NCBI RefSeq assembly: GCF_001949145.1
Contig: NW_019091457.1
Location: 396,986-460,985 of the forward strand
Length of the DNA stretch: 64,000 nucleotides
Reading direction: 5' to 3'
Origin: Acanthaster planci
Taxonomy: Eukaryota; Echinodermata; Asteroidea; Valvatida; Acanthasteridae
Made by a program: the position numbers and the translations under genes. Below are positions 42,175 through 54,526 of this stretch, one piece after another. The first letter of the stretch is position 1, and each line of letters begins with the position of its first letter. The notes below the pieces were generated by a model that did not search any database, was not told the DNA's origin, and worked only from the letters and a program-made list of their open reading frames with translations.

Positions 42175-42318
42175 ATGGTGTCGGAGGCACGCATCGGCGT
42201 CTGCTATGGCTCCATGGCACTGTTTCTGTCCATCCTGCATAATGTGTTCCTCCTGTATCACGTAGATGTCTTTGTGTCTGTCTACCACATCGACAAAACG
42301 TCGTTTTGGATCGGTGAG
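42175..42318 (+). CDS. MFSD13A: MFSD13A exon 1 (start codon)
   Basis: 48 codons, [19 protein letters not shown] onwards. It contains the first TM helix and the [16 protein letters not shown] signature. Donor gtaaaa. The ATG lies in gccgccATGG, an optimal initiation context. Confidence 0.95.
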
Positions 42319-45300
42319 GTAAAAATAGAACCAAAACGAAAAACAAGCATGGAAAGAGGTGTTCTGTAGTGATGTAGAGTACGATCGGTTGGTATGAATG
42401 CACAACTTGTCGATTTTTCTGCCATCCGCCAATCGCCTTTTGTTTCTAAATCATGGTTGTGAAAGATTGTTTCAAAACAGGAAAACAAAAAAAGATTTCT
42501 TACAAAATCAACTTATAACGCAATGCAGTCGCGTGTGATACGCGATTGGATATCAACCAATTCAGTTTTGTGGAAAGAGAGCAGGGGTTTAATTAAATTT
42601 GTGTGGCAAGTTACTGGATAATAATAAACATGACAACTTCAGAATTGAGGGCCATTCATGTTCATGGAACCAATGTTAAATGTTGAAACTCTGAACATTT
42701 CAGCCTCCAGTTTTTTGACACTTGACACACCTTGCTTTATACATCTGGGTTTATGTAGACACTGGACACGCACCGCCATTGTTTGAGGCAGACTTCCCTT
42801 GTTTGTGTTAGTCGCATCTTTTATATTTTGGCAAATATAAGGCAGAGTGGTACTTTTGCTTGTCAGCACCATGTTGAACCAGAGTTGCTGACTTGAATCA
42901 TGTGACTTGGACTTGAGTCGCTATTTTTGTAACTTGTGACTTGACTTGGACTTAAAAAAATTGACTTGCTGCCACCTCTGCGTTTAACATTTCCGTGTAC
43001 TGTGAAAGTGTGTAATGGAACTAGTGATATATTCTTGCGTTTTTTTGCAGACAATATTCTTGGTGTGGAATTCCTTGAACGATCCTCTGTTTGGCTGGCT
43101 GAGTGACAGGTCTCTGCTGAACAGTAACAAGTAAGCATTTCAGAATGGAGCTCACAAACCGACGTTGCAAGTGCAAATATATGGCATGTGGATGCTTGGT
43201 GAGACAACACAAAGTTATCCAAGGTGACGCTTTGTGCAGAACACACTTCCAGAGCCACCGCTGGATCTGCACCCAGCTTGGGCCCTTGTAAAGACCTGGA
43301 CAGTGGCTCTAAACTTGAAATTTTGATGCAGCCTTATTATTGAAGCAATGTTGGAAACCTTACATGATTGGATCCATTTAAACCGGCTTTTTCATTTTCA
43401 TTTTATTTCATTTAGTTTATTTCATTCTTATCTTGGCCCAGCAAGCCAAATTACAAGATTGTTACAGGTTGTCATTAAAATTCATATAAAGTACATTAAA
43501 AGTACATCCAACAACAAGCACAACCACATAAAACACCAATCATGATTTACAGTTATTAAAACCTCTAAACAGACTAAATAAAATTCATGTCAAATACATT
43601 AAAAGTACATCAAAAAAATTAGGAAGGACAAACACGTTAATCACTAATCATAATTATAATTATAATAATTGAAACGAATAACCTACTTAAGCAGGATGGA
43701 CTATGTATGATTTCTCTATTGTTGAATGAATTTTGTAATCCACAAGAAGGCCTGTATAGATTTTTGTGATTTTAAAAAGTATTTTTGTCAATCCCTCAAC
43801 GCCACTTAATTTTCCTTTTGTTGACTTCATGCGTTAAATATTGATGTTTAGAGGAAAATGTCAACTTTTGTTTTCAGAGCAAGCAGTAGATTCGGTGCCC
43901 AGCCAGAACTGGTGACCAAACGGTTGTGGGCGCTCACGGTCAATGGGCCTCTCTTCGCCCTCTCCTTCATGCTGTTCTGGTTCGTGTGGTCATTCCCGGG
44001 GCTCCAGTTTGCCGTGGTCCTGTGCCTGTACGACGGGTTCCTGACGGCCGTCGATTTGCACCACACGGCCCTGCTGGCCGATCTGGCTCTGTCTGCTAAA
44101 GACAGGTTCGCGTTGAAAACTTGACTTCCTGATGGGCTTTATGTCACATTCACTATAATCGGTTACTAGTACAAGGACAACAGATTAGATAACATAATGG
44201 GGAGGTACTAAGGATGTTTTACATGGTTAAACGTTTAAGCAAAAAAAGTTCCAAATCCGTTTACAGATTTTCCCCAATGTTTAAATGGAAGTGTCCCTTT
44301 TACAGGTATGACGTTCATTTTTATTGTAAACAATGCCTTTAAAATGTAATCTTATTTTCAGATCACTTAACTGCTCAGTCATATCAAAGGAATACCATGA
44401 ATTAATCACCGGAAATTTAAATCAACCGTTTATATTGTATATAATTTGTTGTGTCCGAAGTTTTCAATGACACCATGGTAAGGGTGGGTTGTTTACACAT
44501 TTACACAGTATGGGGAAGTCTTCCAAACGTTTTTCAAATTAAGCGTAAATTCCCATCCTTAGGAGGGGCTAATGTGTTTCCAAGACTTCAGCCTATAAAC
44601 GATGACACTTTCTGTTATGATTTTCCTGGCCGGGTCCCTTATCAGTCGTTCAAGACTAAGTGGCACTGATAACAGGAGTCAAGTTTTATGTATTTTCTTG
44701 CATTCATCCTGATTCTGTAAGAATATAGCCCATCCCTTACAAAAGTCCATGGGGGATAGGTAGCTTGCTTGCTTGCTTGCATGCTTGCTTGCTTGCATGC
44801 CTGCTTGCTTGCTTGCTTGCATGCTGGCTTGCTTGCTTGCTTGCTTGCTTGTTTGCTTGCTTGCTTGCATGCTTGCTTGCTTGCTTGCNNNNNNNNNNNN
44901 NNNNNNNNNNNNNNNNNNNNNNNNNNNNNNNNNNNNNNNNNNNNNNNNNNNNNNNNNNNNNNNNNNNNNNNNNNNNNNNNNNNNNNNNNNNNNNNNNNNN
45001 NNNNNNNNNNNNNNNNNNNNNNNNNNNNNNNNNNNNNNNNNNNNNNNNNNNNNNNNNNNNNNNNNNNNNNNNNNNNNNNNNNNNNNNNNNNNNNNNNNNN
45101 NNNNNNNNNNNNNNNNNNNNNNNNNNNNNNNNNNNNNNNNNNNNNNNNNNNNNNNNNNNNNNNNNNNNNNNNNNNNNNNNNNNNNNNNNNNNNNNNNNNN
45201 NNNNNNNNNNNNNNNNNNNNNNNNNNNNNNNNNNNNNNNNNNNNNNNNNNNNNNNNNNNNNNNNNNNNNNNNNNNNNNNNNTGGCTTGCTTGCGTGCGTG

Positions 45301-48300
45301 CTTGCTTGCTTGCATGCTTGCTTGCTTGCTTGTTTGCTTGCTTGACACAAGTATTCAACTTTAAATCGAAGATATTCTCATTGTTTAATTCTCATGTGTA
45401 CCATAACCAACTGAAAAATCGTTAAAAAATCATGTGCAGCTTATCATTTTCTTTTTGTTTTAAAAGATTGCCACAGTTGCTTGTCTGTTCAAATGGTTGA
45501 ATGGTAAAATGCAGTGAGTTGGCCCCTCTTTTGTTCTGAATTCTGAAACCCGTGTACCGCTCCTGGTGGTCTTTAAACAGTTATTGTAGTAAACATCAAA
45601 AAAGAGTTGAAATGAAAATATAAAGAGGTATGTTTTTGTATTGTAAACATCAGTGTCAAATTTTTAAAATGATCCAAAAATGATCTTCCATTTCTCTTGA
45701 CAGAACCAAACTCAATGGCTACAGTTCATTCTTCAGTGCAGCCGGTTCCCTATCAGTGTTCTTGTCTTACGTGGTGTGGGACCGGGACAACATGCAGTCC
45801 TTTCAGATATTCTGCTTCGTCCTCGCAACGTTCTCGGCCCTGGGGTTTTTCTTCGTGTCGCGTTACCTGAGCCGCCAGTACCGGGACGTGCGCAAGAAGG
45901 ATGATGAAATGACGTCGGTGGCCAGGTGAGATCTTTCGTAAGGATCTTGAGAGGAATTTAGACATTTCTTTTCATTTTGACTCGGTTAGCCGTAATGCTT
46001 TCATGTCCTACAAAAGGCCAGCGGCATTATTGTATGGAGGGGTTTTATGAATATTAAAACCCATCAGTATCAAAAGTTCCTAGTTGTAACCCACACGGAT
46101 GAAAGATTTTGGAGGGTCTCAGAAAGTTTCTAGGCAAAAACTGGCAAGGGTTAGGGAATGTGTACTTGGAGAATATTTAAGTAGAAATGTCTGACGTAGA
46201 GTTAATCGATTTATTTTAGTCCCCATTTTATTTAGCCAAACTCAGATCGTGCAGCAATCATATCTAGGCAATCCAGGTCATCTGCGTGTCAGGGGCATGG
46301 CACTGAAGCGACTATAAACAAAACCAAATATCGGCTTGTTTTTCTCTTTACGCTGTAACTTATTTCTGTAACTTCTTCTATTCTCAGCGTGGAGCCCCAA
46401 GATGACAACACCAAGGCAGCTGGTGAGGATGAAGTCACCATTAAGCATTACGTCAAGCAGCTGAGCAAGCATTCCAATTTCCAGTACTTTGCTGTCCTGA
46501 ACCTGGTGCAGGTGAGGTCCCTCTCAAGTCTGATTTGTAGAGTCCAGTGCCAGGCTGCCAGCACTCAGTTCCACTTTCTAAAATTGCCATTGACAACTGT
46601 TTGCAAATCTCTGCAATGTAAAAATCTGTTTCTGTCAGTGCCGCATGCCAGGTGTTTTGTCGTTGTCAACATAAAACATGCGCAAACGCACAGGGGAACC
46701 AGCAAGGTAGGAGCTTTGGACCCTTAATGGAAACACCAGAAACCGGTCTACTAGCCTCCTATTGTTAAGCAAACTCTTATCATTGCTGGTATTCGTGCAT
46801 TCATTCCCAGATGCGAAGTGGTGAACAGAGCAAGTGGACCAGTGAAATTTTTGCATCTTTTACAAGTCCTCTGTCCTGCATGCAGTGGAGTTTATTTTTT
46901 ATTTTTCATGTTGGTGACAAATGAAATCCCAAGTACATTAAAATCATACGTGTGCCTTATGTAGAGTTGACACATTATTCCTTCAATGTTTTTACAGTAA
47001 GCCATATGTAACATATATCAGTTGTGAAATTAAGATGTAGATTCTTAAGTTTTGTTTGTCAAATTTTCAAAACACCATAGGTTTGGGTAAAATTTAGGTT
47101 GAGTACCATGCTGGAGAAAAAAGAGATTTGCACGGTGTTACTGCCTACCCTTCTCATAGTTGTCTTTTCCATAATTTAAAGGCCGTTTATTGTGGCTCAT
47201 CAGGATACTTACGACCTGGAGCTGGCTTTGAACCCCGACCTTCGGATCTTGAGTCGCAAATCTTAAATTTCTTGATAAATGTACATGGCATTGTTCCTCT
47301 CAAATGCCTTTGCAGGTCTTCAACTGCCACTTCAACAGCAACTTCTTCCCGCTCTTTCTGGAGAGGCTACTGGGCCGGGCACTGTCGCCAGGCATGGGCT
47401 CGCTCCTGATTGGCGCCTCCTTCGTCATACCCCACCTCAACAACCTGTACTTTCTGTCCCTGTGCCGCAAGTACAGCGTCTACACTGTCATCAAGTGGCT
47501 GTTCTACTGCAAGTGCCTGCTCAGCGCCTTCATGCTGTTTGCGGGGCCCAACAACCTGTGGCTGCTCTGCGCCTTCATCGCCAGGTACACAGCTCCAGTC
47601 AAGGCCTTTCATTATTTTTTGCCCTTTCGTACCTCGATGTGCTTTTAAATTTTGTACCTGTGTTATTGTTACCCCGTTGAGTTATTAAAATATTCTGAAG
47701 ACTTTTTAAGGCCTTTTGAAAGTGCACTTCTTGATTCTGTTCTTTAGGCCGAAGTTACTCATTCAAACACATTTTAAATAAGCCAATTCAGTATGTCAAA
47801 GAGGCCAGGTCATTCGAGAGCAACGTACATGTGCGAGTTGGTGTGTGGCTGCGGGCATAAGGGCAGACGCTATTCCTGAATGATCTTGGACATGCTTCAT
47901 TTTGGACATGCGCTGTTGTAATACGGAACTGGCTCATTCTTGATGGAATTTCGCGTCGGGAAGATTGAACTTATCCATGCTGGGTTTGCTCCTTATCTAT
48001 GTATTTTAGATCAGTGCCATATGGTCATTCAGACAGTAATGAGTTTATAGTGTTATCAAATTCTATCGGTGGAGGGATAAACCTGATTTGAAAATCCAAG
48101 AGTAATCGTCTCTGTCGTCATGAATACCCTTCCACTCCACTTTGGAGGAGCAGTTTATGACAAACATGTCTTGCTGTGGACAGGTGCGCCACCAGTCCAT
48201 GGGTTGTTCCGAGCCCATCATCTGCATTAGTAGCCACGTGATCGTGAGACCAACTCATTCGATGCCACAACACTCCCTCCTCCCAAATCAACGCAGCGCA

Positions 48301-49342
48301 TTGCTCTGATCTATGTCCTCTTATATTTTCTTTGTCAAAAGTAACCGTGTGTTCACGGAAGGCACCTGCAAACTGCTGAACCTGGTCATCAGCGATCTGG
48401 TAGACGAGGACTGCGTAATCCACCGCCGTAAGCAAGCTGTCTCGGCACTGGTCTTTGGCACAGCCGCCCTGCTGTCCAAACCAGGCCAGACCATCGCCCC
48501 ACTCCTAGGGACCACCTTGCTTGCCATGCAGACGGGTGAGTGTGCCGTCAGGAGGAACCCAGATGGTCAGCTCCTGCAGCCTCCAATTGTTGATTTGCTA
48601 TCACCCTTTCTCTCGTGGGGTACTCTTTGACCAGTTTGTCGGATATGTGCAAACATCCTGTGCAGAGAGTGCAATGGACACAGTGCCTTGTAGAATGTTA
48701 TTAGCCACGACTTCAAAGGGCTTAAATGGCGCCATCTGCAGGTGACCTTAGGAGCTGGGAATTTCTTTGCATACAACGATTGACTGGTCTGAGACGTACA
48801 GTCCAACCAGCCTCCCAAGGAAATCCGTTGACCATATTTTTTTCTTCTCTAAGCTGAAGCTTCTCTTTCATTAGCTGTTGCTTGTAAAACTTGTTGCTGC
48901 AAAAAACAGCTCTCATAGCTCTCATTATCTGATCACCAAAGCTTTCTCTGCAGAATGTCGTATTTGTGGTAGTTGAACAGAGGTTATTACTGGCACAAAC
49001 TGTTAAGAAGTTATGTGTATACGTCATCTGATTGAGGGATAGTCTATCTTAGTTTCCAATATTTTTCTATCCAGTTTTTACAAATTTTTGTCACATTGAT
49101 ATTCAGGTCATGACCTATTCCAGTCCAATTCCGGAAACTCTCTCCGTGCCGTGGACTCAGCCCTCAGCAAGGAGGAGACGGAGCTGGTGCGGCTGGGCTG
49201 TTTCCACTGCCTGGTCTACATCCCGCTGCTCTGCGCCATCGTCCAGATCCTCCTCTGGACCAAGTTCACGCTCCGTGGCTCCAGGCTGGACTGGATCAAG
49301 AGGGTGCGGGCCGGGGACATGCACGTCTTCACGCACGTCTGA
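42175..49342 (+). CDS. MFSD13A: TMEM180/MFSD13A-like multi-pass membrane protein (8 exons)
   Basis: Eight exons join in frame to 498 codons, close to the roughly 517 of vertebrate TMEM180. Diagnostic stretches are [69 protein letters not shown] [29 protein letters not shown] and [16 protein letters not shown]. It is a major-facilitator-type protein with about twelve hydrophobic helices; its transported substrate is not established. The start ATG has the strong context gccgccATGG. The loop of charged residues in exons 4-5 is the variable cytosolic linker. Orthology is very secure. Confidence 0.97.
43051..43130 (+). CDS. MFSD13A: MFSD13A exon 2
   Basis: Acceptor tttttgcag, donor gtaagc. It encodes [20 protein letters not shown], the major-facilitator motif-A-like loop GWLSDR between helices 2 and 3. 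Confidence 0.96.
43385..43700 (-). mobile_element. LINE 3'-end remnant in MFSD13A intron 2
   Basis: On the minus strand it reads GTAATTTGGCTTGCTGGGCC followed by AAGATAAGAATGAAATAAAC and ATGAAATAAAATGAAAATG, like the 3'UTR and short-repeat tail of CR1/L2-type non-LTR retrotransposons. A direct repeat of about 104 bp (43476-43547 against 43581-43652) lies inside. No coding part is left. Confidence 0.45.
43878..44105 (+). CDS. MFSD13A: MFSD13A exon 3
   Basis: Acceptor ttttcag, donor gttcgc. It encodes two hydrophobic helices ([35 protein letters not shown]) and the family signature [17 protein letters not shown]. Confidence 0.97.
44760..45345. repeat. (CTTG)n microsatellite with assembly gap
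   Basis: CTTG/CATG tetranucleotide repeats flank 393 N (44889-45281), so the array failed to assemble and its true length is unknown. It lies in MFSD13A intron 3. Long ORFs through it (repeated LACL/KQAS) are artefacts of the 12-base periodicity. Confidence 0.95.
45704..45925 (+). CDS. MFSD13A: MFSD13A exon 4
   Basis: Acceptor cttgacag, donor gtgaga. It encodes [20 protein letters not shown], helix 5, helix 6 ([20 protein letters not shown]) and a charged linker. Confidence 0.96.
46388..46511 (+). CDS. MFSD13A: MFSD13A exon 5
   Basis: Acceptor ttctcag, donor gtgagg. It encodes the acidic linker [15 protein letters not shown], then [20 protein letters not shown] and VQ, leading into helix 7. 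Confidence 0.95.
47316..47584 (+). CDS. MFSD13A: MFSD13A exon 6
   Basis: Acceptor ctttgcag, donor gtacac. It starts [19 protein letters not shown] and includes [19 protein letters not shown], nearly identical to vertebrate TMEM180. Confidence 0.97.
48342..48535 (+). CDS. MFSD13A: MFSD13A exon 7
   Basis: Acceptor gtcaaaag, donor gtgagt. It encodes [20 protein letters not shown] then [11 protein letters not shown] and [12 protein letters not shown], all conserved in the family. Confidence 0.97.
49107..49342 (+). CDS. MFSD13A: MFSD13A exon 8 (stop codon)
   Basis: Acceptor atattcag; stop TGA at 49340. It encodes the last helix [20 protein letters not shown] and the tail [14 protein letters not shown]. 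The C-terminus is cytosolic, ending HVFTHV. Confidence 0.97.
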
Positions 49343-50153
49343 TGTCGGTTGGTTTAAAAAAAAAGGACAAACGAGTCCAAATCGCAGAGCAAGCTTGATC
49401 AAGAATCTTGATTATTAACTTTCGTTTCACCAATGCTAATGAAAAAGACCATATATACACTTCGGGCGAATGCAAAACCAAAGCCAAATTTGACGTCACG
49501 AAACAATTTGCAGCAAAATTTGCCCGTGCGCAATTTTTCAAATTTGCAGCATAATCGTATTGCCTGACATCACCATTGTACATTTGTGTTTGCTTTTGAG
49601 TCAAGGAATGGTAGTTGGACCACTTGAGTTAACTTTTCAGGACTGACCAACTGAGGTTGGTTACATCACTGGTTACCAATAACCGCATATATCTCAATTT
49701 TGTACGGCAGGAAACCAGGATTGCTAGGTTTCAAAACATGGTCACACATGAACGTTGGCTCTCATGCACAAGGTTTGCTATGAATGAACTGCTAGTTAGC
49801 CAGAGATACTTGACTGACCTTGCTTCGGGAGAGTACATATATTTTCTAACTGGGTTTTGAGAATCTGACTAATATTTCTCACTAATTCCACAGTGACGCG
49901 GTGCATTGTGTGCAGTTTATGCTGAAAGCAATGCTTTTGCTTAGTCACTGCAGTCTCAACACAGTCTTTATGCAGAGCCACTTTGAATTCACACTTCACC
50001 TTAACCCTCTACATGCAGTGAGTCGCTTGAACAAAGTTTTGCATCCCTTAAAGTACAATGTCTTCATTAATTTCTTCGACTTCCCCTTAATTTTTTTGGT
50101 TAGATTTCTTGGGCATCTTTGAACTGTTCACTGTTGTTGTTTACAGTAATAAA
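49343..50153 (+). other. MFSD13A: MFSD13A 3'UTR with poly(A) signal
   Basis: Non-coding sequence after the stop, with AATAAA at 50148-50153. The LINE remnant begins about 180 bp beyond. Confidence 0.55.
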
Positions 50154-50334
50154 AAAGATTACATCTTCACAAAAGCCTGTCTGACGTTCAGACAAAGTGC
50201 CTTACACACTAGCCCTTATCTAAGTCATTGCACACACATTTGTTTCAACATTGCCCTGAAAAGACCATAGGTAGTGCATTGCTATACCTAAAGACAAACA
50301 TGCACGTTGTTACATTCAAAATGCATTTAAACAA

Positions 50335-50880
50335 TTAAATTATTTCACGGAACAATTAATATTAAAGAGTTGAGCAGAAAACAGAGGGCAACATCTAGGT
50401 AAGGGGGTGAAGCTAAAAGCTTTTGTACCCCGACCTAGGACTGACAAGGACTATACAAACATTAGATATACAGGAATGAAACAAGACTCGATCATGGCTG
50501 AATCCATCTATCTGATGGGTACATTGTATAATGATTAAGTGGCATTACTAATTTTACAAACATGTAGGCCTATTGTAGTGTTACTTTCAGTTTCTTGGCA
50601 AATGCAGGCAGAGTTGACAATGATTTTAGAGCATCATTCAGTTTGTTCCAACTTGAAATGCCACGATTAACTAGAATATTTTTATTTAGGGCTGTTCTAC
50701 TGAATTGAACATAGAGATGCTTTCTGGATGCACTTCGAGTATTACAGGAATGAACATTTGATGCCAAGGTAAAACATGCATTAAAACAAGATGGTAATGC
50801 ATTATTCGTGTATTTATGCATAAATTTACATAAACAAAATTTGTACAGAGTGCTCAATATGTGGCTTTGTACGTCCATTT
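50335..50880 (-). mobile_element. CR1/L2-type LINE 3' fragment
   Basis: The minus-strand ORF 50878-50570 (102 codons) has the C-terminal end of a non-LTR reverse transcriptase ORF: LPSCFNACF...HSCNTRSA...RTALNKNILVNRGISSWNKL then LPAFAKKLK. Downstream in the element, GGGGTACAAAAGCTTTTAGC resembles the 3'UTR of such LINEs. It is 5'-truncated before the catalytic domain, so it is dead as a mobile element. Confidence 0.75.
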
Positions 50881-53139
50881 ATTTCACCATTCAGTGTGCT
50901 GTTAAGTCATTTATTGACCCACCTGGAATTGTCCCAAAATATAGAGCAGTTAGAAGGCTCTTTCCCTGAACAAATACATGTATACATGAATGTGTATTTG
51001 TTTGAAATGTGCCAAGTTTAGTCTAAAAATTGTGGACCAACAGCTTAGATGAGCCAGTTGAATCCATATGTAGCGTTTCATCATTTTAACCCTGTATACA
51101 TGGTTTTAAACTCAGTTCGTCGCAATACTGCATGTTCATTTTTTTTCTTTACTTTCCCCCCCTTTTGTTCCAACAACCAAAATTAACTGATAAATTTACA
51201 TGCACTTGGACTGAGAAAGGGTATTTGGACAAGTTTTAACTCAACCATCCTTTTCTCTGTAGCTAATCTATGTATGTATATAAAGTGAATTGACCAAGGC
51301 GTTCTTGGGGAGAAAAGTTTAATGAGACAAGTAGTAATCAGAAGACTTGTCGGTGCTGGAGCAGAGTGATCTTTTCCAAAAGTTGCATCACCAACTGGTC
51401 AAGTCGAGTCTCGGGTAAAAAACAATGATGAATTCAGTCAGGCTTGACAAGATGGTGATGTAACTGTTTGGTTCTTTCGTTGGACAACTGAAAACTCTCT
51501 TGCTTGAGAAAGCTAGCTTTAAGCGCGGTGTATATGCAGGTTTACATTCAAGCATAGATATTTATTTTACAGCCTAAAATTTATTTTTAGACAAGAGTTC
51601 ATTAAGCATTCAGTAATAATTGAGTGATTTGTGGAATCACTGGTGCTGATTATTTTGAGTTAGCAGAATGTAAGAGCATACTAATGGTGTGGATTTTCTG
51701 AATCACAATCTACAGTCCACCTAGATTTGTCAGGACTGCGAAAAGGTAGAACTTAGTCTTTGTTACATGTACTTCACATGGGGCTTAGTGCCCTGTGACA
51801 CCTGATGAGCGAAGGGTACGCTGTCGATTTCCAGCAAAGTGGTGAATTTTGGAAGGATTTGGGGAAAGTACCTGGCAATGTAATGGCCAAAAAAATAAAA
51901 AATAGGAACTGGTACTATTTCAAAATCAGGACAGGTGTGCGATTTTTCGGGACTCTGTATCAATTCATGCTCGACCCCCGCAGGGCTAAATCCTCCGATT
52001 TCAATATCATTTTATGAACACGGGAGGAAATTAGGATTAAGTATTATTAAGGCAATTTATGTGAACAGGCTTCTGTTCAAGAAAGAAATTAAGGTTATTG
52101 TAAAGTTGAATTGTTTTAATCAAGCACAGTATGTGTGACACTCTATCTCGAATGAGACTATGCAGCAGGTAATTGTATGTGAAATGCAACAGCTAAATAA
52201 TTTTTAATTCGTTTACATATTTTAAACATGCCCTTTTCCAGCTTCTCTTTATTAATTTGTTTTATTTATTTATTCATTTGTTTTTGAAATGTACTTGTTG
52301 ATTTACTTCTCTTGTGAAAATTGATGGATTGCATTGTACATTACATGTTAAGGTTCTGCCAATGCAAAGATTGTGGTACGAAGACATGGGTATTGCCAGG
52401 GGAGGGGGAGGAGCAAACCACTGTTCTGGGGGGGGTTCCAGGAGTGGTGCCAGCACTCATCAGCTATGACCTGATAAACAATTAAATGTGAGACGGCCAA
52501 TTTTGCAATTTGTTTTAGCAAATTGGTGATTTTCATCTCTTTATTTTCTTTGCTTTAACTTTCCCGCCCCTTTTTACATGTTTTTTCCAAGGGTGGGAAT
52601 GGGGGATTTCCCCGCCCCCTTGTGACACCCACGTACTTGGACATCAAATGTTTCTGTTTATGATTAAAGATTGCAGGATAAATGAATGTGGCTCACTGTT
52701 TTGGCAATCCTTTGAAATTGTGTGGGAAGTGGCTTCCAAACAAGAATTTCAAATTTCTGTCTTGGAAGTTCAGACTCTGGTGTCCATTCACGGGTGGATT
52801 TGTACCCAATAAGCACTCAACAAAGGGGTCTCCCTTTTCCCTAAGGTAATGGGAGGGTGAGTGTCACTGACTGAAATTTAATGGTAATGCCAAAATTAAT
52901 AGACAAAGTGGACCAAATTTTCAGAGGACTTGGTCGACAAGTTTGCATCAATGACGTAGTATCTCCTACCAAATGCCTGCCCAACCTACTTTTATTTGAC
53001 CAGGGAAGTCTCATTTTAGCAACATCCTCCTTAACGCTCTCTCTCTGATCCCCCGTCCGCATGAGACAAGTAATCTGGGCCATGGACGTAGCCTGGACGT
53101 GATGAGGGGCTGTTTTGGGGACGGGGACACTAAACAGTA

Positions 53140-53700
53140 GGGCACCGGCAAACCTTTAACAGTATTTCACTCATCACCCAGCACCCGAACAGGGCGCTGG
53201 GAAGGGCTGATTGACTTACACAGATTTTAGTGAAGGAAGTACGTCACATGGGGTTACAGCTAATGACGCGCCAAGCATTGTGGGTAAATTTCTGCCAGAC
53301 ACACGAGTTCACTCAATGTGTTACACACGCGGCGGTTATGAATATTTTTTCTTCCTCATTGCTGAAAATATCCTCCTTGCGCTATATTCATTTATCCAAA
53401 ATATCAAGATAACCAATGATTTGAAATACGTGGAGAATTAAGAGACACCTGATCAGTGTACTTAACGAGAGGGTAAATTACCACACTGTGATTGTACCAA
53501 AGCCATGTTTTTATCATATAGCCGACGCTTGGCCAAAGCATTGCCATTGGTGAACCAAAAAATTAAATAATGCTAATAACTTGTGATAACCTCGTGGTCA
53601 CAGAATGTGCCAATGTAGCCAATCACAGTGCAAGGCGACCCCCCTCCCCGGCACCCTGTTCGGGCACCGGGCGACGAGCGAACAATATGAAAATTTGTAT
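53140..53700. mobile_element. Possible MITE with hairpin ends
   Basis: The left end has CCCAGCACCC-gaaca-GGGCGCTGGG (53177-53201). The right end has the inverted relative CCCGGCACCC-tgttc-GGGCACCGGG (53647-53671). The similarity extends about 35 bp (TCNCCCNG..CCCGAACAGGG). The loops are exact reverse complements, as expected for one terminal sequence in inverted orientation. No ORF. Confidence 0.45.
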
Positions 53701-54049
53701 TTGATAACAGGGCGCAACGAGCCTTTTTAACGTTTCATGTGCACATGCTCAGAAGATATAATAGTGAGGAACAAATTTACGATAACGCTGTGTAACGTTT
53801 GGCGAATTAATGCTTGCGATTGTTAATCACTGTAGACAATTTTTTCCCCTCTAGCTTTTTTCATTTTTTCACGCAGGGCTGCTAAATTCAACATGGCAAC
53901 AGAACGGAAAATTGGCTTATTCAGAGAACTTTCGTTCAAATAGCAAATTTTTTTTTATCCCCTCTTTCACAGGTCGGTGCGCCTATCCCAACGCCCATCC
54001 GAGGGGTGGAGTGGCACTTTCGTCCTTTTGTCATGATCTCAATAAACTA

Positions 54050-54526
54050 TCACACCGCCCTCTCTCGTCCCAGCGAAGTCGCTAATCGATCCCACATGCA
54101 TGATGCAGGATAAAGGTTGTTTAGGTTTTCGCAAGTAGAGTGGAAGAAACTGCATGTAGGCCCTACGTACGTATGCACAATGTACGGAACCCTTGGCACG
54201 AACCTGGCCGTGGTGCGCGGTGTCTGAACTTCCCTATTTCTAGCCAGAATTTCCACAGGCTTTCTGCATTTGTCGATTCGGCTCTGCAGTCCACGGGGTG
54301 TCGGCTGCTTTGTCAGTGATGTGACCGCGCAAATTACACTGTTTCTGGAACGGAAATGGTGATTAGGGGGCCTATGGCAGTGCGGAACAGGCGTTATAAG
54401 CACCACGCCGTCGGATAGAAAGTGGTCACTGAAAACTTTTCGTGTACCACGAAGATCAAGCCAAGCCTGCTCTCGTTGGTTCATTACATGTAGCCTATGC
54501 CATGACATGTGTTTATCCTGTGGCAA
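54050..54526 (-). CDS. Unrecognised 158-codon ORF, doubtful
   Basis: A single uninterrupted frame starting MPQDKHMSWHRLHVMNQREQ. I recognise no domain, signal peptide or helix. It is rich in Arg, His, Pro and Ser and sits in a slightly GC-richer patch 0.7 kb upstream of the secreted-protein gene. It may be chance, or non-coding exon sequence. Confidence 0.12.
   Translation of the reverse strand: MPQDKHMSWHRLHVMNQREQAWLDLRGTRKVFSDHFLSDGVVLITPVPHCHRPPNHHFRSRNSVICAVTSLTKQPTPRGLQSRIDKCRKPVEILARNREVQTPRTTARFVPRVPYIVHTYVGPTCSFFHSTCENLNNLYPASCMWDRLATSLGRERAV

Noticed and set aside
44642..45425. Long ORFs of repeated LACL or KQAS
   Set aside because: They are translations of the CTTG microsatellite and run through unknown bases.
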